DNA of 64,000 nucleotides from Setoptus koraiensis. Its lineage: Eukaryota; Arthropoda. The translations under genes were made by a program, and so were the position numbers. Within the stretch, counting starts at the first letter, position 1, and each line of letters starts with the position of its first letter. The notes under the pieces are model-generated. The model was not told where the DNA came from. It did no database searches and saw only the letters and a program-made list of their open reading frames with translations. Shown in pieces: positions 27,953 to 38,196 of the stretch. The stretch is taken from NCBI GenBank assembly GCA_048013815.1, contig CM106585.1, positions 22,940,001 to 23,004,000 on the forward strand. The letters are read 5' to 3'.

Positions 27953-28921
27953 CTATAGCGCGGTTACTCTCTTCACGTAGTCTGGTGTTGCCATTACATA
28001 GATATCTTCTACTTTGAACAGTGGGCCAGCATATTTATTAAGGTATCTCACGAGTTCGTGTATATGTCCGACGATACTTGCTATGGAATCATCCTTTAAA
28101 TATACATACTTAAGCAAAGGACCTATCCTTGTCAACAGCCTAAGTAAATGTGTTATACCATATATCGAGGCTGGACTTGTCTCCTTGCCATGATCTTTCA
28201 ATATGTTCTGATATTGTGGTCTCTCAAATTTGTATAACAATTGAGGGCCTAACATCACATCAAAATAGTCTGTGAGTCCGTGTGTCATTTCTGACAATAT
28301 CAATTCTTTCTCAGTGGACAATTTACTAACAGATTTTTTGTGTTTTACAAAGTCCTTTAATATGGTTTGAACATTGGGTTTCGCTGGCAAAAGTGCCAGT
28401 CGTTTTTGTTTGATTTGATTCTCATCATCTATGAGCCATCCGATAATTTCTTCAGATAGTTTGATCTTCACCTCAGGTCTTATCTTTTCTAATTTTGATG
28501 GCTGTTGTGAGTCCTCATCGCCTGAGGCCGGTAATGAATCAGAGACTGATTCGGTTTTTTCTTGGTTGATAGCAGCTGTTGAGGGCGTTGCATCGCCAAC
28601 ATTTGATCCAAGCGTCGAATCAGCTAATGATGTGTTTTGATTAGAATTTTTCTTCTTTTTACTTTTTGGGGCTGCCGATTGTGCAGCGTCTGACTGCAAT
28701 TTCTTTTGGAGATTCAAATTTGTTTCGTTATATTTTAGAAGTCTTTCTTCGGCGACCCATTCGTCCCAATTTTTGTTCCATCCCTGGTAATGTATCTTGT
28801 ATGGTCTGTTTTCCTCATGGTTAATGTTGGTCTCTATACATTTGGCCTCATAGATTAAATGGTTATGGTAACAGAGCAATCTTTCTCCTACTTCAAATTT
28901 GAGTTTACCTTTTTTGACCAT
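27953..28921 (-). CDS. MORF4L1: MRG15/MORF4L1 chromodomain protein
   Basis: MRG15 reads H3K36 methylation and anchors the Tip60/NuA4 acetyltransferase and Sin3-type deacetylase complexes. The 322-residue product has an N-terminal chromo barrel domain (residues about 8-72; ERLLCYHNHLIYEAKCIE, KIHYQGWNKNWDEWVAEERL). A lysine/serine-rich linker (PKSKKKKNSNQ) follows, and then a complete MRG domain (about 145-318; EEIIGWLIDDENQIKQKRLA, FDVMLGPQLLYKFERPQYQN, ITHLLRLLTRIGPLL, LVRYLNKYAGPLF). The length matches the family (human 323-362). No intron. It diverges from SKI2, 745 bp from start codon to start codon. Confidence 0.95.
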   Translation of the reverse strand: MVKKGKLKFEVGERLLCYHNHLIYEAKCIETNINHEENRPYKIHYQGWNKNWDEWVAEERLLKYNETNLNLQKKLQSDAAQSAAPKSKKKKNSNQNTSLADSTLGSNVGDATPSTAAINQEKTESVSDSLPASGDEDSQQPSKLEKIRPEVKIKLSEEIIGWLIDDENQIKQKRLALLPAKPNVQTILKDFVKHKKSVSKLSTEKELILSEMTHGLTDYFDVMLGPQLLYKFERPQYQNILKDHGKETSPASIYGITHLLRLLTRIGPLLKYVYLKDDSIASIVGHIHELVRYLNKYAGPLFKVEDIYVMATPDYVKRVTAL

Positions 28922-29666
28922 TGTGGATTGTATTGTTAGAATATAAGTTGATACTAAAAAGCTAATTATGAATGAGACTTGATTGTTCGTATACTACGAT
29001 GGGCCGAATTGTTCTTTCAGGGGTCAGAGGCAGTGTTATAATTTGCGTGATAATTTCAAGCGCGTAGATTGAATTCATCAATTCAGAATAACAGTGTGAT
29101 GTTCTCGCGACAGATGTCGCCACAACTCAACATCGCTGTAGACTGCCCAAATCACACATTTGTATCTCACAATCTTGTCAGACTAGTCTGACAGTCACAA
29201 CTTGGTACGTCGAATACTTGATGATTCAAGACCTCTTGAAACTCGAAGAATCGAGAAGCAGGCCAGCAGAGTATGTACGATCGGAATTGGTGAACACAGG
29301 ATGTTTGACCATTGCGACAGTCTGGTTAAAGAAGTCTGTGACGTAGGGCTAACAAATACGTATGTAAATATTCTTCTGACAATTGTTGGAATCCGACTGG
29401 ACAGCGTATGCATTGCATGCGCTCTTTGCTCCCTTTGGAGCGCCCCCACAAAATCCGCCGCTAGAGGCGCTATCTCTGTTCATCCAGTTTCTACATATTG
29501 TGCACTCGGAAATGCATTCAGACTGAATGATTCAGTGCAACGTGATGAATCACTTGGTATACAAGCACATTTAATAAAGCTTGATTTTTTCATCATGTAA
29601 TCCGGCCCACATTTTATTCGACAAAATTTCACATAAATTGTTTGTCTTTTACCTCAGTATCAAGCA
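28922..29666. other. MRG15/SKI2 divergent promoter region
   Basis: A shared upstream region for two divergent genes. A frame of 132 codons on the plus strand (29202-29600) shows no domain and I treat it as chance. Around 29450 the words 'aaaatccgccgctagaggcg' resemble two sites near 53010 and 53130 (see findings). Confidence 0.45.
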
Positions 29667-32600
29667 ATGGATATAAATCAAGAGGACTTCTTTCCATTGC
29701 TGGAGAAACTGCTCAGCGACAATGTAGATAAGATACCAATATTGGGCTTAGATAATCTCCAACAAGTGATTCCATATCAGGTGGATCCAGTCTCTTTATT
29801 TGATGTCTCAATACTTGGTGACGTTAGCCGACTTTCTTTCAAGAGGGACTTCTCCACGGGACAACTATTAGGTTTGGAAGAAGAACCCATCAAGCCCGGC
29901 GATGATTTTCACTATGATCTTACAAGCAAATCTTCAGTATCCATGAGGAGGTGCGCAGCTTCAGATAGATCAGTTACTGGTAGTGTGGCTAATATACCAT
30001 TTAGATCACCTGCATTAGAAATAACGAACGTGTCGAAACTCAACAAGGCTTGTGGGCCACAATTCCCCGAATTTCTTTCCGACGAACTTAGCAGAATGGA
30101 AAATGAGCTACCTGGCACCGGTCTGAAATATGTGTTTCCTACAGAAGATCCACTTTTAGAATTGTACGACCTGAAAGATAATCAAGATTTCGATGAGAAT
30201 CTTGAAAAATGGGTCGATGACGAGAGCAAACAATACGACTCTCTGAGTGCTATTTTACACTCCACCAAAGATGATGATCAACCCAGTTCGTCCAAGCTTG
30301 TTTCAGATCCTAAGCCAAAGGATGCAGCGATGGAAAAAGAAGTGCAGAAACTAGTCAGTAGTGTTGTTGATGCGAAAATTACAGAGACTTCACTCGTAGA
30401 AGAAAAAAGTAATGAATTTGCCAAAGTTATCAATATAGCTAATGATCCTGCCGAGGAAATAAAAAATCCGGCAAAAACATACGATTTCAAATTGGATCCT
30501 TTTCAGAAGCAAGCGATTATTCACATGGAAAAATTTTGTAATGTTTTTGTTGCTGCTCATACATCTGCGGGTAAAACAGTTGTCGCTGAGTACGCCATCG
30601 CTATGTCACGAAGATCTATGACAAAAGTTGTCTACACTTCTCCCATCAAAGCTTTGAGCAATCAAAAATATAGAGATTTTTCACTTGAATTCGGAGACGT
30701 GGGCCTCATCACAGGCGATGTTCAAGTCAATCCAGATGCAAGTTGTCTGATTCTGACGACAGAAATTCTTCTGCAGATGCTCGATAACGGATCTGACCTT
30801 ATTAGAGATTTAGAATGGGCAATATTTGATGAAGTGCACTATGTCAACGACGAAGAACGAGGGCACGTGTGGGAACGAATATTTATTATGCTACCGGAAC
30901 ATGTCAACTTGGTCTTGTTGAGTGCAACTGTTCCTAATGTGATTAAATTCGCCGAATGGTTGGGAAGAATTCGAAAAAAACCAACAGTCGTCATAACTAC
31001 TGCCCGCAGACCGGTTCCATTAGAACACTATCTATATACAGGTTCAAATCCAAAAACTATCGATCAAAGGTACAAGTTTATAGACAAGGAATCAAATTTC
31101 GTTAATCATGGGTACGTCATGGCTCTCGAATCCAAAAAGGAGAAACCGAAGCACATTAGAGGCGCTAAAGGAGAAATGCCGAACGCAAGTTTTCACCAAG
31201 AAAAGAATATATATATTACTCTCGTGCGTCATCTGGAAAAACTAAGTCTCTTACCTGTTATTTGTTTCACATTCTCCAGGAAAAGATGCGACTCTAACGC
31301 GCGAATGTTACAATCTTTGGATTTGACCACAGCTGAAGAAAAATCTAGAATACACAGGTTTGTCACTAGATCGTTAGATAGATTCAAAGAAAGTGACAGA
31401 AAGTTGAGACAAGTCCGAAACATAAAGGAAATGTTGAAGAGAGGATTTGGTGTGCATCATTCTGGTGTGCTACCTTTACTTAAAGAAATCACCGAAATAC
31501 TGTTCTGTGACGGATTAGTAAAAGTCCTTTTCGCCACTGAAACTTTTGCCATGGGTGTTAATATGCCTGCTCGTTGTGTGGTCTTCGATAGTATCAAAAA
31601 ACATGACGGGAAGAAAAGAAGGTTCCTCATTCCCTCGGAATATATTCAAATGGCGGGGAGAGCTGGCAGGCGCGGCAAAGATGCCATTGGAACTGTGATA
31701 GTTTTGTGCAAGAATGAAATACCAGAAGCCTCAGACCTTACTGCCATTGCTTTGGGTCAAGCAACTCCATTAGAGTCCAAGTTTCAACTTAAGTATTCCA
31801 TGATTCTAACTCTGCTTAGAGCGAGGCACCATCTTAAAGTAGAGTCTGTAATTGGAAAATCATTCATCGAACATGATAGACAGTCATCGGCCACTCAAAA
31901 CCAGGATCAGCAAAAAACTTTACTCAAACAAGTAAGCTCATTTCGGCAACCAGACTGTGATTCCTGTCTTCAGGGGAAGATGGACGAATTCTGTGAATTT
32001 TATATCAATTTCATGAGTGATGATGACTGTAATCATATGAGGGATTACATATTTCAGAAAGCTATGGTCTCAAACAAACATATTTTGTATGGAAGAACAT
32101 TGCTCGTCATCGGCGGTTTGGAAAATAATCCAGCTGCACTTGGAGTGCTGGTTCAAGTTTTAAAAGATTCCATCCCCCCAAAACTTGATGTTCTGTACTT
32201 GAAAGATTACAATTCTGGCAAGGTTGAATATCGCACTATAGAATATCAAAATGTTCTCTTGATTTTAAAAGAAAAGATAAATGGAAATTGGATAGATATC
32301 TACAAAGAAAAAGATAAATTGAATCAAAGCAAACATATAGTCAAGGTAGCGCAACAGATGAGAAATTACATGCAAACGCTGGCATCACCTTTATCTCTAC
32401 TATCTGCTCCTCACTTAGACCCGTGCAAAGATCTCAAATGCATAGAATTGGAGTTTCACATAGCCCATGATAGATATCAAATAGGTTTCAGAACATTGTC
32501 GAGTTACGAATGTTGGATGTGTCCACAGTTTATTGCGCATTTTGGGTCGTTTTTCAGAAAGCACCTAAATATTCAAAGATTGAATTATATCGACAAACTG

Positions 32601-33302
32601 TTATCGCCTGAAAGTCTCCGTTTTCTCCCTGAGTACAAAATGAAATTGAAGGTTCTACGTGAGTTAAATTATATCAACGAAGAGAATGTGCCCGAGCTGA
32701 AGGCAAAAGTAGCATGCCTCATGTCTGTTCATGAGTTAATAATAACCGAAATGCTAACAGAGAATTTGCTCAGTGATTGCACTCCACCGGAAATCGCGGC
32801 TCTTTTGTCTATATTTGTGTATCAAGGAAAGAAAACTGAAGACGAAGTTGACCAATGTGATAAGCCACCTAAATCAAAACTAGAGAAGAAATGTGAAGCA
32901 ATAATCAACATAGCAAGGAAGATCGGTAACATTCAGAAAACTCATGGACTCGACCAATGCGTAGAAGATTTTGTAGATACATTAAAATTTGGTTTAGTTG
33001 AGGTAGTTCATGATTGGGCATTGGGAAAATGCTTCAATGACATCTTGAAGATGACAGACGAGCAGGAAGGTATCATTGTTAGGTGCATACAGCGCTTGGA
33101 CGAAGTATTGCGTGCAGTGAAAGCAGCTTGTAAGTTAATTGGGTATCCAGATATTGGCGAAAAAATAGAGATTGCCAATCAGTCGATCAACAGGGATATA
33201 GTTTTTGCCGCCAGCCTTTATGTTAGTGCATCCCAAGATGATTTGGAGGCAAGAGAGATTGGCCCCACGAATGAGGAGCTCGATGAACAGTCTCAAGAAT
33301 AA
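29667..33302 (+). CDS. SKIC2: SKI2 (SKIV2L) exosome-associated RNA helicase
   Basis: SKI2 is the DExH helicase of the cytoplasmic SKI complex (SKI2-SKI3-SKI8), which feeds mRNA into the exosome for 3'-5' decay and clears stalled ribosomes. The 1,211-residue frame starts MDINQEDFFPLLEKLL. It shows the helicase motifs in order: DPFQKQAI (Q/entry), AHTSAGKT (Walker A, about residue 300), TSPIKALSNQKYRDF (Ia), DEVHY (Walker B, about 388), LLSATVPN (III), FATETFAMGVNMPARCVVF (V) and QMAGRAGRRGKD (VI, about 664). An insertion (arch) domain and the C-terminal DSHCT domain (DCTPPEIAALLSIFVYQGKK...) follow. The MTR4 alternative is less likely, since the N-terminal region and length (human SKIV2L 1,246) fit SKI2. 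It is one exon. Confidence 0.92.
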   Translation: MDINQEDFFPLLEKLLSDNVDKIPILGLDNLQQVIPYQVDPVSLFDVSILGDVSRLSFKRDFSTGQLLGLEEEPIKPGDDFHYDLTSKSSVSMRRCAASDRSVTGSVANIPFRSPALEITNVSKLNKACGPQFPEFLSDELSRMENELPGTGLKYVFPTEDPLLELYDLKDNQDFDENLEKWVDDESKQYDSLSAILHSTKDDDQPSSSKLVSDPKPKDAAMEKEVQKLVSSVVDAKITETSLVEEKSNEFAKVINIANDPAEEIKNPAKTYDFKLDPFQKQAIIHMEKFCNVFVAAHTSAGKTVVAEYAIAMSRRSMTKVVYTSPIKALSNQKYRDFSLEFGDVGLITGDVQVNPDASCLILTTEILLQMLDNGSDLIRDLEWAIFDEVHYVNDEERGHVWERIFIMLPEHVNLVLLSATVPNVIKFAEWLGRIRKKPTVVITTARRPVPLEHYLYTGSNPKTIDQRYKFIDKESNFVNHGYVMALESKKEKPKHIRGAKGEMPNASFHQEKNIYITLVRHLEKLSLLPVICFTFSRKRCDSNARMLQSLDLTTAEEKSRIHRFVTRSLDRFKESDRKLRQVRNIKEMLKRGFGVHHSGVLPLLKEITEILFCDGLVKVLFATETFAMGVNMPARCVVFDSIKKHDGKKRRFLIPSEYIQMAGRAGRRGKDAIGTVIVLCKNEIPEASDLTAIALGQATPLESKFQLKYSMILTLLRARHHLKVESVIGKSFIEHDRQSSATQNQDQQKTLLKQVSSFRQPDCDSCLQGKMDEFCEFYINFMSDDDCNHMRDYIFQKAMVSNKHILYGRTLLVIGGLENNPAALGVLVQVLKDSIPPKLDVLYLKDYNSGKVEYRTIEYQNVLLILKEKINGNWIDIYKEKDKLNQSKHIVKVAQQMRNYMQTLASPLSLLSAPHLDPCKDLKCIELEFHIAHDRYQIGFRTLSSYECWMCPQFIAHFGSFFRKHLNIQRLNYIDKLLSPESLRFLPEYKMKLKVLRELNYINEENVPELKAKVACLMSVHELIITEMLTENLLSDCTPPEIAALLSIFVYQGKKTEDEVDQCDKPPKSKLEKKCEAIINIARKIGNIQKTHGLDQCVEDFVDTLKFGLVEVVHDWALGKCFNDILKMTDEQEGIIVRCIQRLDEVLRAVKAACKLIGYPDIGEKIEIANQSINRDIVFAASLYVSASQDDLEAREIGPTNEELDEQSQE

Positions 33303-34179
33303 AATTTGTCTCTTGTACATTTGTAAATATGGTCAGAGAGGGAAGCTTTTGATTGTCAGAACTGATTATGAGGTCATAATAAAACTTTTGAACTTCTTTT
33401 TCTTTCCATCGTTCCTCATGATGAGATCGATACGCACCGGACGTGTGGTTAATGCTTATCAATGGCAACCCTGAACAGCGACATAAAACAGCGATGTTCG
33501 CCTGAAGGGAATATGTCGGAAGGGAGGTTCGTGGTCACTACAGGGGCCTGGCGATACCCTTCCCAACACGCAAACCTTTCAAGATTCTTTCAAAAAAAAA
33601 AAAATCATCACCTATTGTCTATGTGACCAATAGAGGGGCGCAATGAAGACTAGCCTATGAAGGAAATCATGCAAATGTAATTTTCTAATGGGAGCCTCGC
33701 ATCAAACTTTTTAAAAACCAACAAAAAAAAACATTAAAGTTTAACAGCAACCCTGACATACATCATTATTCTGAATAATTGTTTATCTGCTATCATTGTA
33801 GTTTACCATATTACCATGATAAACTAATAATAAGCTTATCATGTCAAGTTAAAGCCGAAGAGAAACAAAACGATCGCGTATCATTATGGCGAAATAAATC
33901 AGTTTCGTAGAACCTGCTGAGGCACAAACCAAGACTAATCCCTCGGGAAAGGAATTTTATGAGCTTTTGGTATGAGCTGAGTTTAACAGAGAAATCTGCA
34001 GCAGCGTGGTAAAATTCTCTTCTTTTTTCTCTCGTACATGTAGTATTAATTACAACAGTAAGGATGAAAATGGTTCTAATAGTAATAATCCTATTCTCCT
34101 ATGTTTTAGGTCGTTTGCTCAACAGAGACGATAAATACAATCAAGATGACTGATCTATGCTTGTATGCGCCAAAACCCA
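33303..34179. other. Intergenic, downstream of SKI2
   Basis: AT-rich sequence with no conserved gene. An AATAAA lies directly after the SKI2 stop (33299-33304), so its 3' UTR may be very short. A mini-frame at 34064-34153 (MKMVLIVIILFSYVLG plus 13 residues) looks like a signal peptide followed by a stop; see findings. Confidence 0.45.
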
Positions 34180-34740
34180 CTAAATTCGCATGATTCCCGA
34201 TTAGCGGATTTCTTAAGAGTTTAGAATTATCAAAAGAAGCACTCAAGCTTGACATGCAAGATCCGCTCAGCTACTGCAACCTAGCCAGAGTTTACATGTG
34301 CCTCTTCTTCACTTGAGAATGCGCTGATGACTCGCTGTTTAGGATGTCTCGGTCAGCTTTTGAGGAAGTCATTACAATGGAAAATCCAGAGAGTACGAAG
34401 AAATCAATTGTCAAGGCTATTAAACATTCGAAAGATAAGTCAACCACCATGAACGACGTAACGAAACCACTACAAGAGCAATCTGATTTCTTGTTTAACT
34501 ATGCAACAGTTTTAATCTATATGCAAAACTTTCAATTAGCTGTTGATCCTCTAGAAGAAGAGTCGAATATCGAGACGAAATGAGGTCAACCAAAAGAGAG
34601 ACTTGAATCCCTGGAGGACTATTCAAGGCAAATCAATCTTACTTTGACCGACATAGGGAAAAACTCCAAAAAGTCATCAAGACGATACAAGAAAGTTGTG
34701 GACACTCTGGCAAATGTATCTCAAATCGAAAGACATAATT
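34180..34740 (+). pseudogene. Decayed TPR-like gene fragment
   Basis: Two frames carry protein-like text. At about 34219-34314 it reads SLELSKEALKLDMQDPLSYC then NLARVYM, a typical tetratricopeptide helix pair, and ends in a stop. At 34344-34583 another frame reads MSRSAFEEVITMENPE and then SDFLFNYATVLIYMQNFQLA, again TPR-like. After its TGA the same frame continues GQPKERLESLEDYSRQ to about 34740. The stops and frame change in a genome where most genes are single-exon suggest a broken gene. SRP72 is one possible source because of the paired TPR style, but I cannot support a specific parent. The alternative is a spliced gene of small exons. Confidence 0.35.
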
Positions 34741-36118
34741 GTTGATGAGCAACGTTTGCGAAGTGAGACTTCACTCAGTAACTTTGAAAACAACCAACAT
34801 CGGTAAACTCGTCAACGAAAAAATTACTCCCGAACAGACCAATCATAGCACAAGCAACGTTACTGGAGAAGGTTATATCAGTATTAACATTTTACATATC
34901 AAGCTTTACTATTCATCATAGTTACAATCGAGCTATGTATCTTACTATTATCGCCATTGATGAGGATTTTTAATTCATAGTGGTAGCAATCCACAACTTA
35001 TCTGCTCAAATCTCACCCAGCAATCGAGATGTGTTCACTATAATAGAACCAAAGGTCGATACTATTGAAGTAAGTTTCAAGAAATCTAAAGAGTCCATCT
35101 CATACAATAGAATTAACATAAAACAATTCAAATACTTCTATATCAATAGTAAACGAATATCGTTAGACCAAGTAGTCATATCACAAATCAAATTTTCAAT
35201 GATGGATGACCAATCTCAATAAAGTCAGACCAGGGCATGATAGTAGATATTAGCACCATTAAATATTTTTTTTCTACAACTTCAACTTATTTTATTAAAC
35301 CATGACTGAATGTGAGTTAATGAGGAAATCAAAATATCTAAAATCCAATCATCTATTGTCATGTTGGTACTTACTGTTCGAGCCCTCCTCTTCTCTCTGA
35401 AGTTGTGTACAAACTACTCGATGAGGCGTTAGAATTCAAACTGAAGAAAGATCCAATATGACGAGTATGGTAGAAAGACAACAACTAATGCGGGTTTTTA
35501 TTGATAGGAGACTAACACATGCTATTTAGAATAAATGATTGAGTCATTGAGCTAGTGAATTACATAGACAGATACAGTAAAGAAAGATTGTCAGCAAGGA
35601 GAGACAGATCTTTGATGAGAGGTTCACCTTTAGTTAGTGCCTTTATAATTAAACTGCAAGAGAGGGAGAGTGGGTGAAAGAAAAACCGGAACTGCGCAGG
35701 TTTTTCTTGCGTGCACCTCTTCCGGCGAACAATCGGCAAATGGCAACTAAATAAGGCTCTTTTGTATAGCGGCTATACCATGGCCCATTCTTCATTGTAC
35801 TAGCAGTATTTGCCGATAATATGTGTGGGTGTGGGGATAGAGAGAGAGAGGAGGAGAGAGGCTGGATTTGGAAACAGCCTAGAGAGCGTGACTGCAACAT
35901 GTCTTCTTTTTTTGTGTTCTGACTAGATGATAGCTTGATGAATGAAATGTCTCCATTTTTGTTCTTTATGTGAACAAATGAGCACCTTTCGTATTGATTG
36001 TCAACATGATTGTTTCTTCTTATCATTAATAATGTATGATGAATAAGTTGTTACAGGTTATTCTTATCTTGGCTTGCTCTTGAGGCAATGCTTGTGTGAT
36101 TAATCAGGCAGCAAATGA
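34741..36118. other. 1.4 kb without recognised gene
   Basis: AT-rich, with short plus-strand frames (34739-34921, 34980-35222) that look non-functional but could be more decayed remains of the fragment upstream. A GA-rich run lies at 35840-35865. A 125-codon minus-strand frame at 35649-36026 has no domain. Confidence 0.4.
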
Positions 36119-37108
36119 TTAGACTCCAAATAAGAAACTTGGATTCGCTTGTAAGCAAATCTTCTGATTCAAAGGTTCCGGGCTGTCGGTCCAATACATT
36201 AGATAAAAGTTGCACATCTCATCTTGGCCTGTCATACCAATATTAATAACACGACCCATTGTATTGTTGTAATTACAATTAGCAAATATCATGTCGCCCT
36301 TGGTTAATGACAGATTTTTGTTCTTGATTGGATAAAACATTTGAGGGAGTTGAGGATTTCCCTCACCAATGAGTGTATTTACACCATCCTTTGTCAACTT
36401 GTACCCACTAACCAATGTGCCCAGCTTATGAGTATGTGTTCTAAATCTAAACGGGTGTATTGTCTTGTCCTCTGCTATCGTGCAAGATATCTCATGTTTA
36501 CTTCGTCCTTTTAGAACGCGACCATAAGATGCCAGCAATAAAACTCCTGCTTGCTTTTGAATACTTGGATCACTTGCTGGCACTGTGTTTATGAATATAC
36601 CAGAATTGTCTGTAAGCATGGGATTCTTAGCGAACATTTTTGTTGATCCGTAATGTACTTGCAACACAATAAAGTTTATCTTGCTTTGCCCGCCAATCCT
36701 AAAACCAACTCCTTTGGGCAGCTCGATTGATGGGGCATCCATGGCCCAGCTAAACAAAATGGATTGTTCGGTGCCTGGGGCACATATCGGGCCCTGTTCG
36801 TAACTGCTAAATCTGTCCTCTGAGGTGTGCATCTCGCCGCACTCCCATACGTAATGGGGACTATCGCGTTCTACAACACCTGGCCATTGGCATCCATACA
36901 TGAGTATATGGTGAACTTTGTCCGCGGTGGCGTTCGGTGTGAAACCAACAATATATTCGTCTTGATTTTGTGACAATCTATGCGCCATACACAAATAGTG
37001 TTCATCATGATCAGGTCTAACATTGGGCAGATTAACGCGTATTTCACGTGCATCGATGGCGCTCGATGCAACGATTATTGATAACAGCAGTATTAACATC
37101 AGCGACAT
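36119..37108 (-). CDS. Phm: Peptidylglycine alpha-hydroxylating monooxygenase
   Basis: PHM is the copper enzyme of the secretory pathway that hydroxylates glycine-extended neuropeptides, the first step of C-terminal amidation. The 329-residue product has a signal peptide (MSLMLILLLSIIVASSAIDA). All copper ligands expected for the family are visible: the HH of VHHILMYGC (CuH), the H of VLQVHYG, the HTH of FRTHTHKLG and the M of GQDEMCNFYLMYW (CuM). Cysteines in YLCMAH, YGCQWPG, WECGEMH and PICAPGTE fit the disulfides. No lyase (PAL) domain follows, as in arthropods, where PHM and PAL are separate genes. A 'tttataaat' TATA-like element is 23 bp before the ATG. No intron. Confidence 0.95.
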   Translation of the reverse strand: MSLMLILLLSIIVASSAIDAREIRVNLPNVRPDHDEHYLCMAHRLSQNQDEYIVGFTPNATADKVHHILMYGCQWPGVVERDSPHYVWECGEMHTSEDRFSSYEQGPICAPGTEQSILFSWAMDAPSIELPKGVGFRIGGQSKINFIVLQVHYGSTKMFAKNPMLTDNSGIFINTVPASDPSIQKQAGVLLLASYGRVLKGRSKHEISCTIAEDKTIHPFRFRTHTHKLGTLVSGYKLTKDGVNTLIGEGNPQLPQMFYPIKNKNLSLTKGDMIFANCNYNNTMGRVINIGMTGQDEMCNFYLMYWTDSPEPLNQKICLQANPSFLFGV

Positions 37109-38196
37109 GATGAAGTTGCCCCCGTTCCCATTTATAAATGATACGATATAGGATATATTTTTGTTTTATTGTTGTTGCACTTGGTTACTGGACTGACTTG
37201 TTTACTATGATTGACTTGTTTAATATGGGCAAAATTAATTCACAATGGGAAGAGCAATATTGACACTAATCAATTATTGATTAGTGCGTTTAGTCTATAC
37301 TGTACAGTGTACAGTGTATGCAGTGTTGCATAAGTTGCGTTAGTCAAATTTGTTCGATTATGATCAATTCACGTGTAAGGTGGCGCAAGAACTTTGTGTG
37401 TGTGTGTGTGTCGCAAGTATCGAACATTGCAACACTATCACAACCACAACAACAACAAGCTTGCCATCGTAACAGCAGCCACTACGTCACGTTGAGTTGA
37501 ACACCAACGTGCTGCTGCCACTACCGATTTTATTTCTAAACAGACACTCGGCGCGGCATTTGCAGTACCGATTTCGAGTGCCAGAAGGCGCACTGAAAGG
37601 CAGCCTGGTCTAGGCACTTGCAAATGGTGGATTTGATTGAACCACATCCTCTGGTGTGCATTCTCATACTAACCACCCCACACTGTACCAGTGGTAGTAA
37701 AGTAACCACACTACATTGTGCTGTGCATACACACAACGCGAGTGTTCTCAATGCGAAACTCGAGCGCCATTCCACCGAATTCTCGAACGCCACACGTCTC
37801 ATGTGATGATGTCTTGCCTACAACTACCGCTTCGCCTGTGCGGCCTATAATGGAATGCGTTCAATAACCCGCATCAACCAACTTGTGTCCACTATGCGCA
37901 CCCTCACAAGACCTCACAAGAGGGAAATTTAAAGTTTGTTGTGCAAAAAATGCCTCGAAATGCCAATATTCATGAATATTCAACTCAATATTCACCAGTT
38001 CAAAGTTGGCGCTCAAATTGGTGAATAATGGTGTAGAATATTTTGAAGCGAATCACATCAACAGCTGACCGTTGTTAATCCGTAATAGAAAATAAACTTA
38101 CACAACTTGTTAAAGTTCCTCACATTATTAGTTATACAATTATCGACATTAACATATTCAATGTTCATGCAATCAATTTCCTAAAAAACTACCACT
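37109..38196. other. PHM/CDK9 divergent upstream region
   Basis: About 1.1 kb between two divergent starts. It includes a run of overlapping 'tacagtgta' words at 37300-37322, a short GT microsatellite (37395-37411) and CA-rich text. No gene was recognised; small frames at 37318-37806 overlap one another on both strands and have no domain. Confidence 0.45.

Noticed and set aside
29202-29600. 132-codon plus-strand frame in the MRG15/SKI2 promoter
   Set aside because: No domain, composition like non-coding DNA, overlapped by a minus-strand frame, and located where both promoters must be.
35649-36026. 125-codon minus-strand frame downstream of PHM
   Set aside because: No signal peptide or recognised domain, and it covers a GA-rich simple repeat; left as unsupported.
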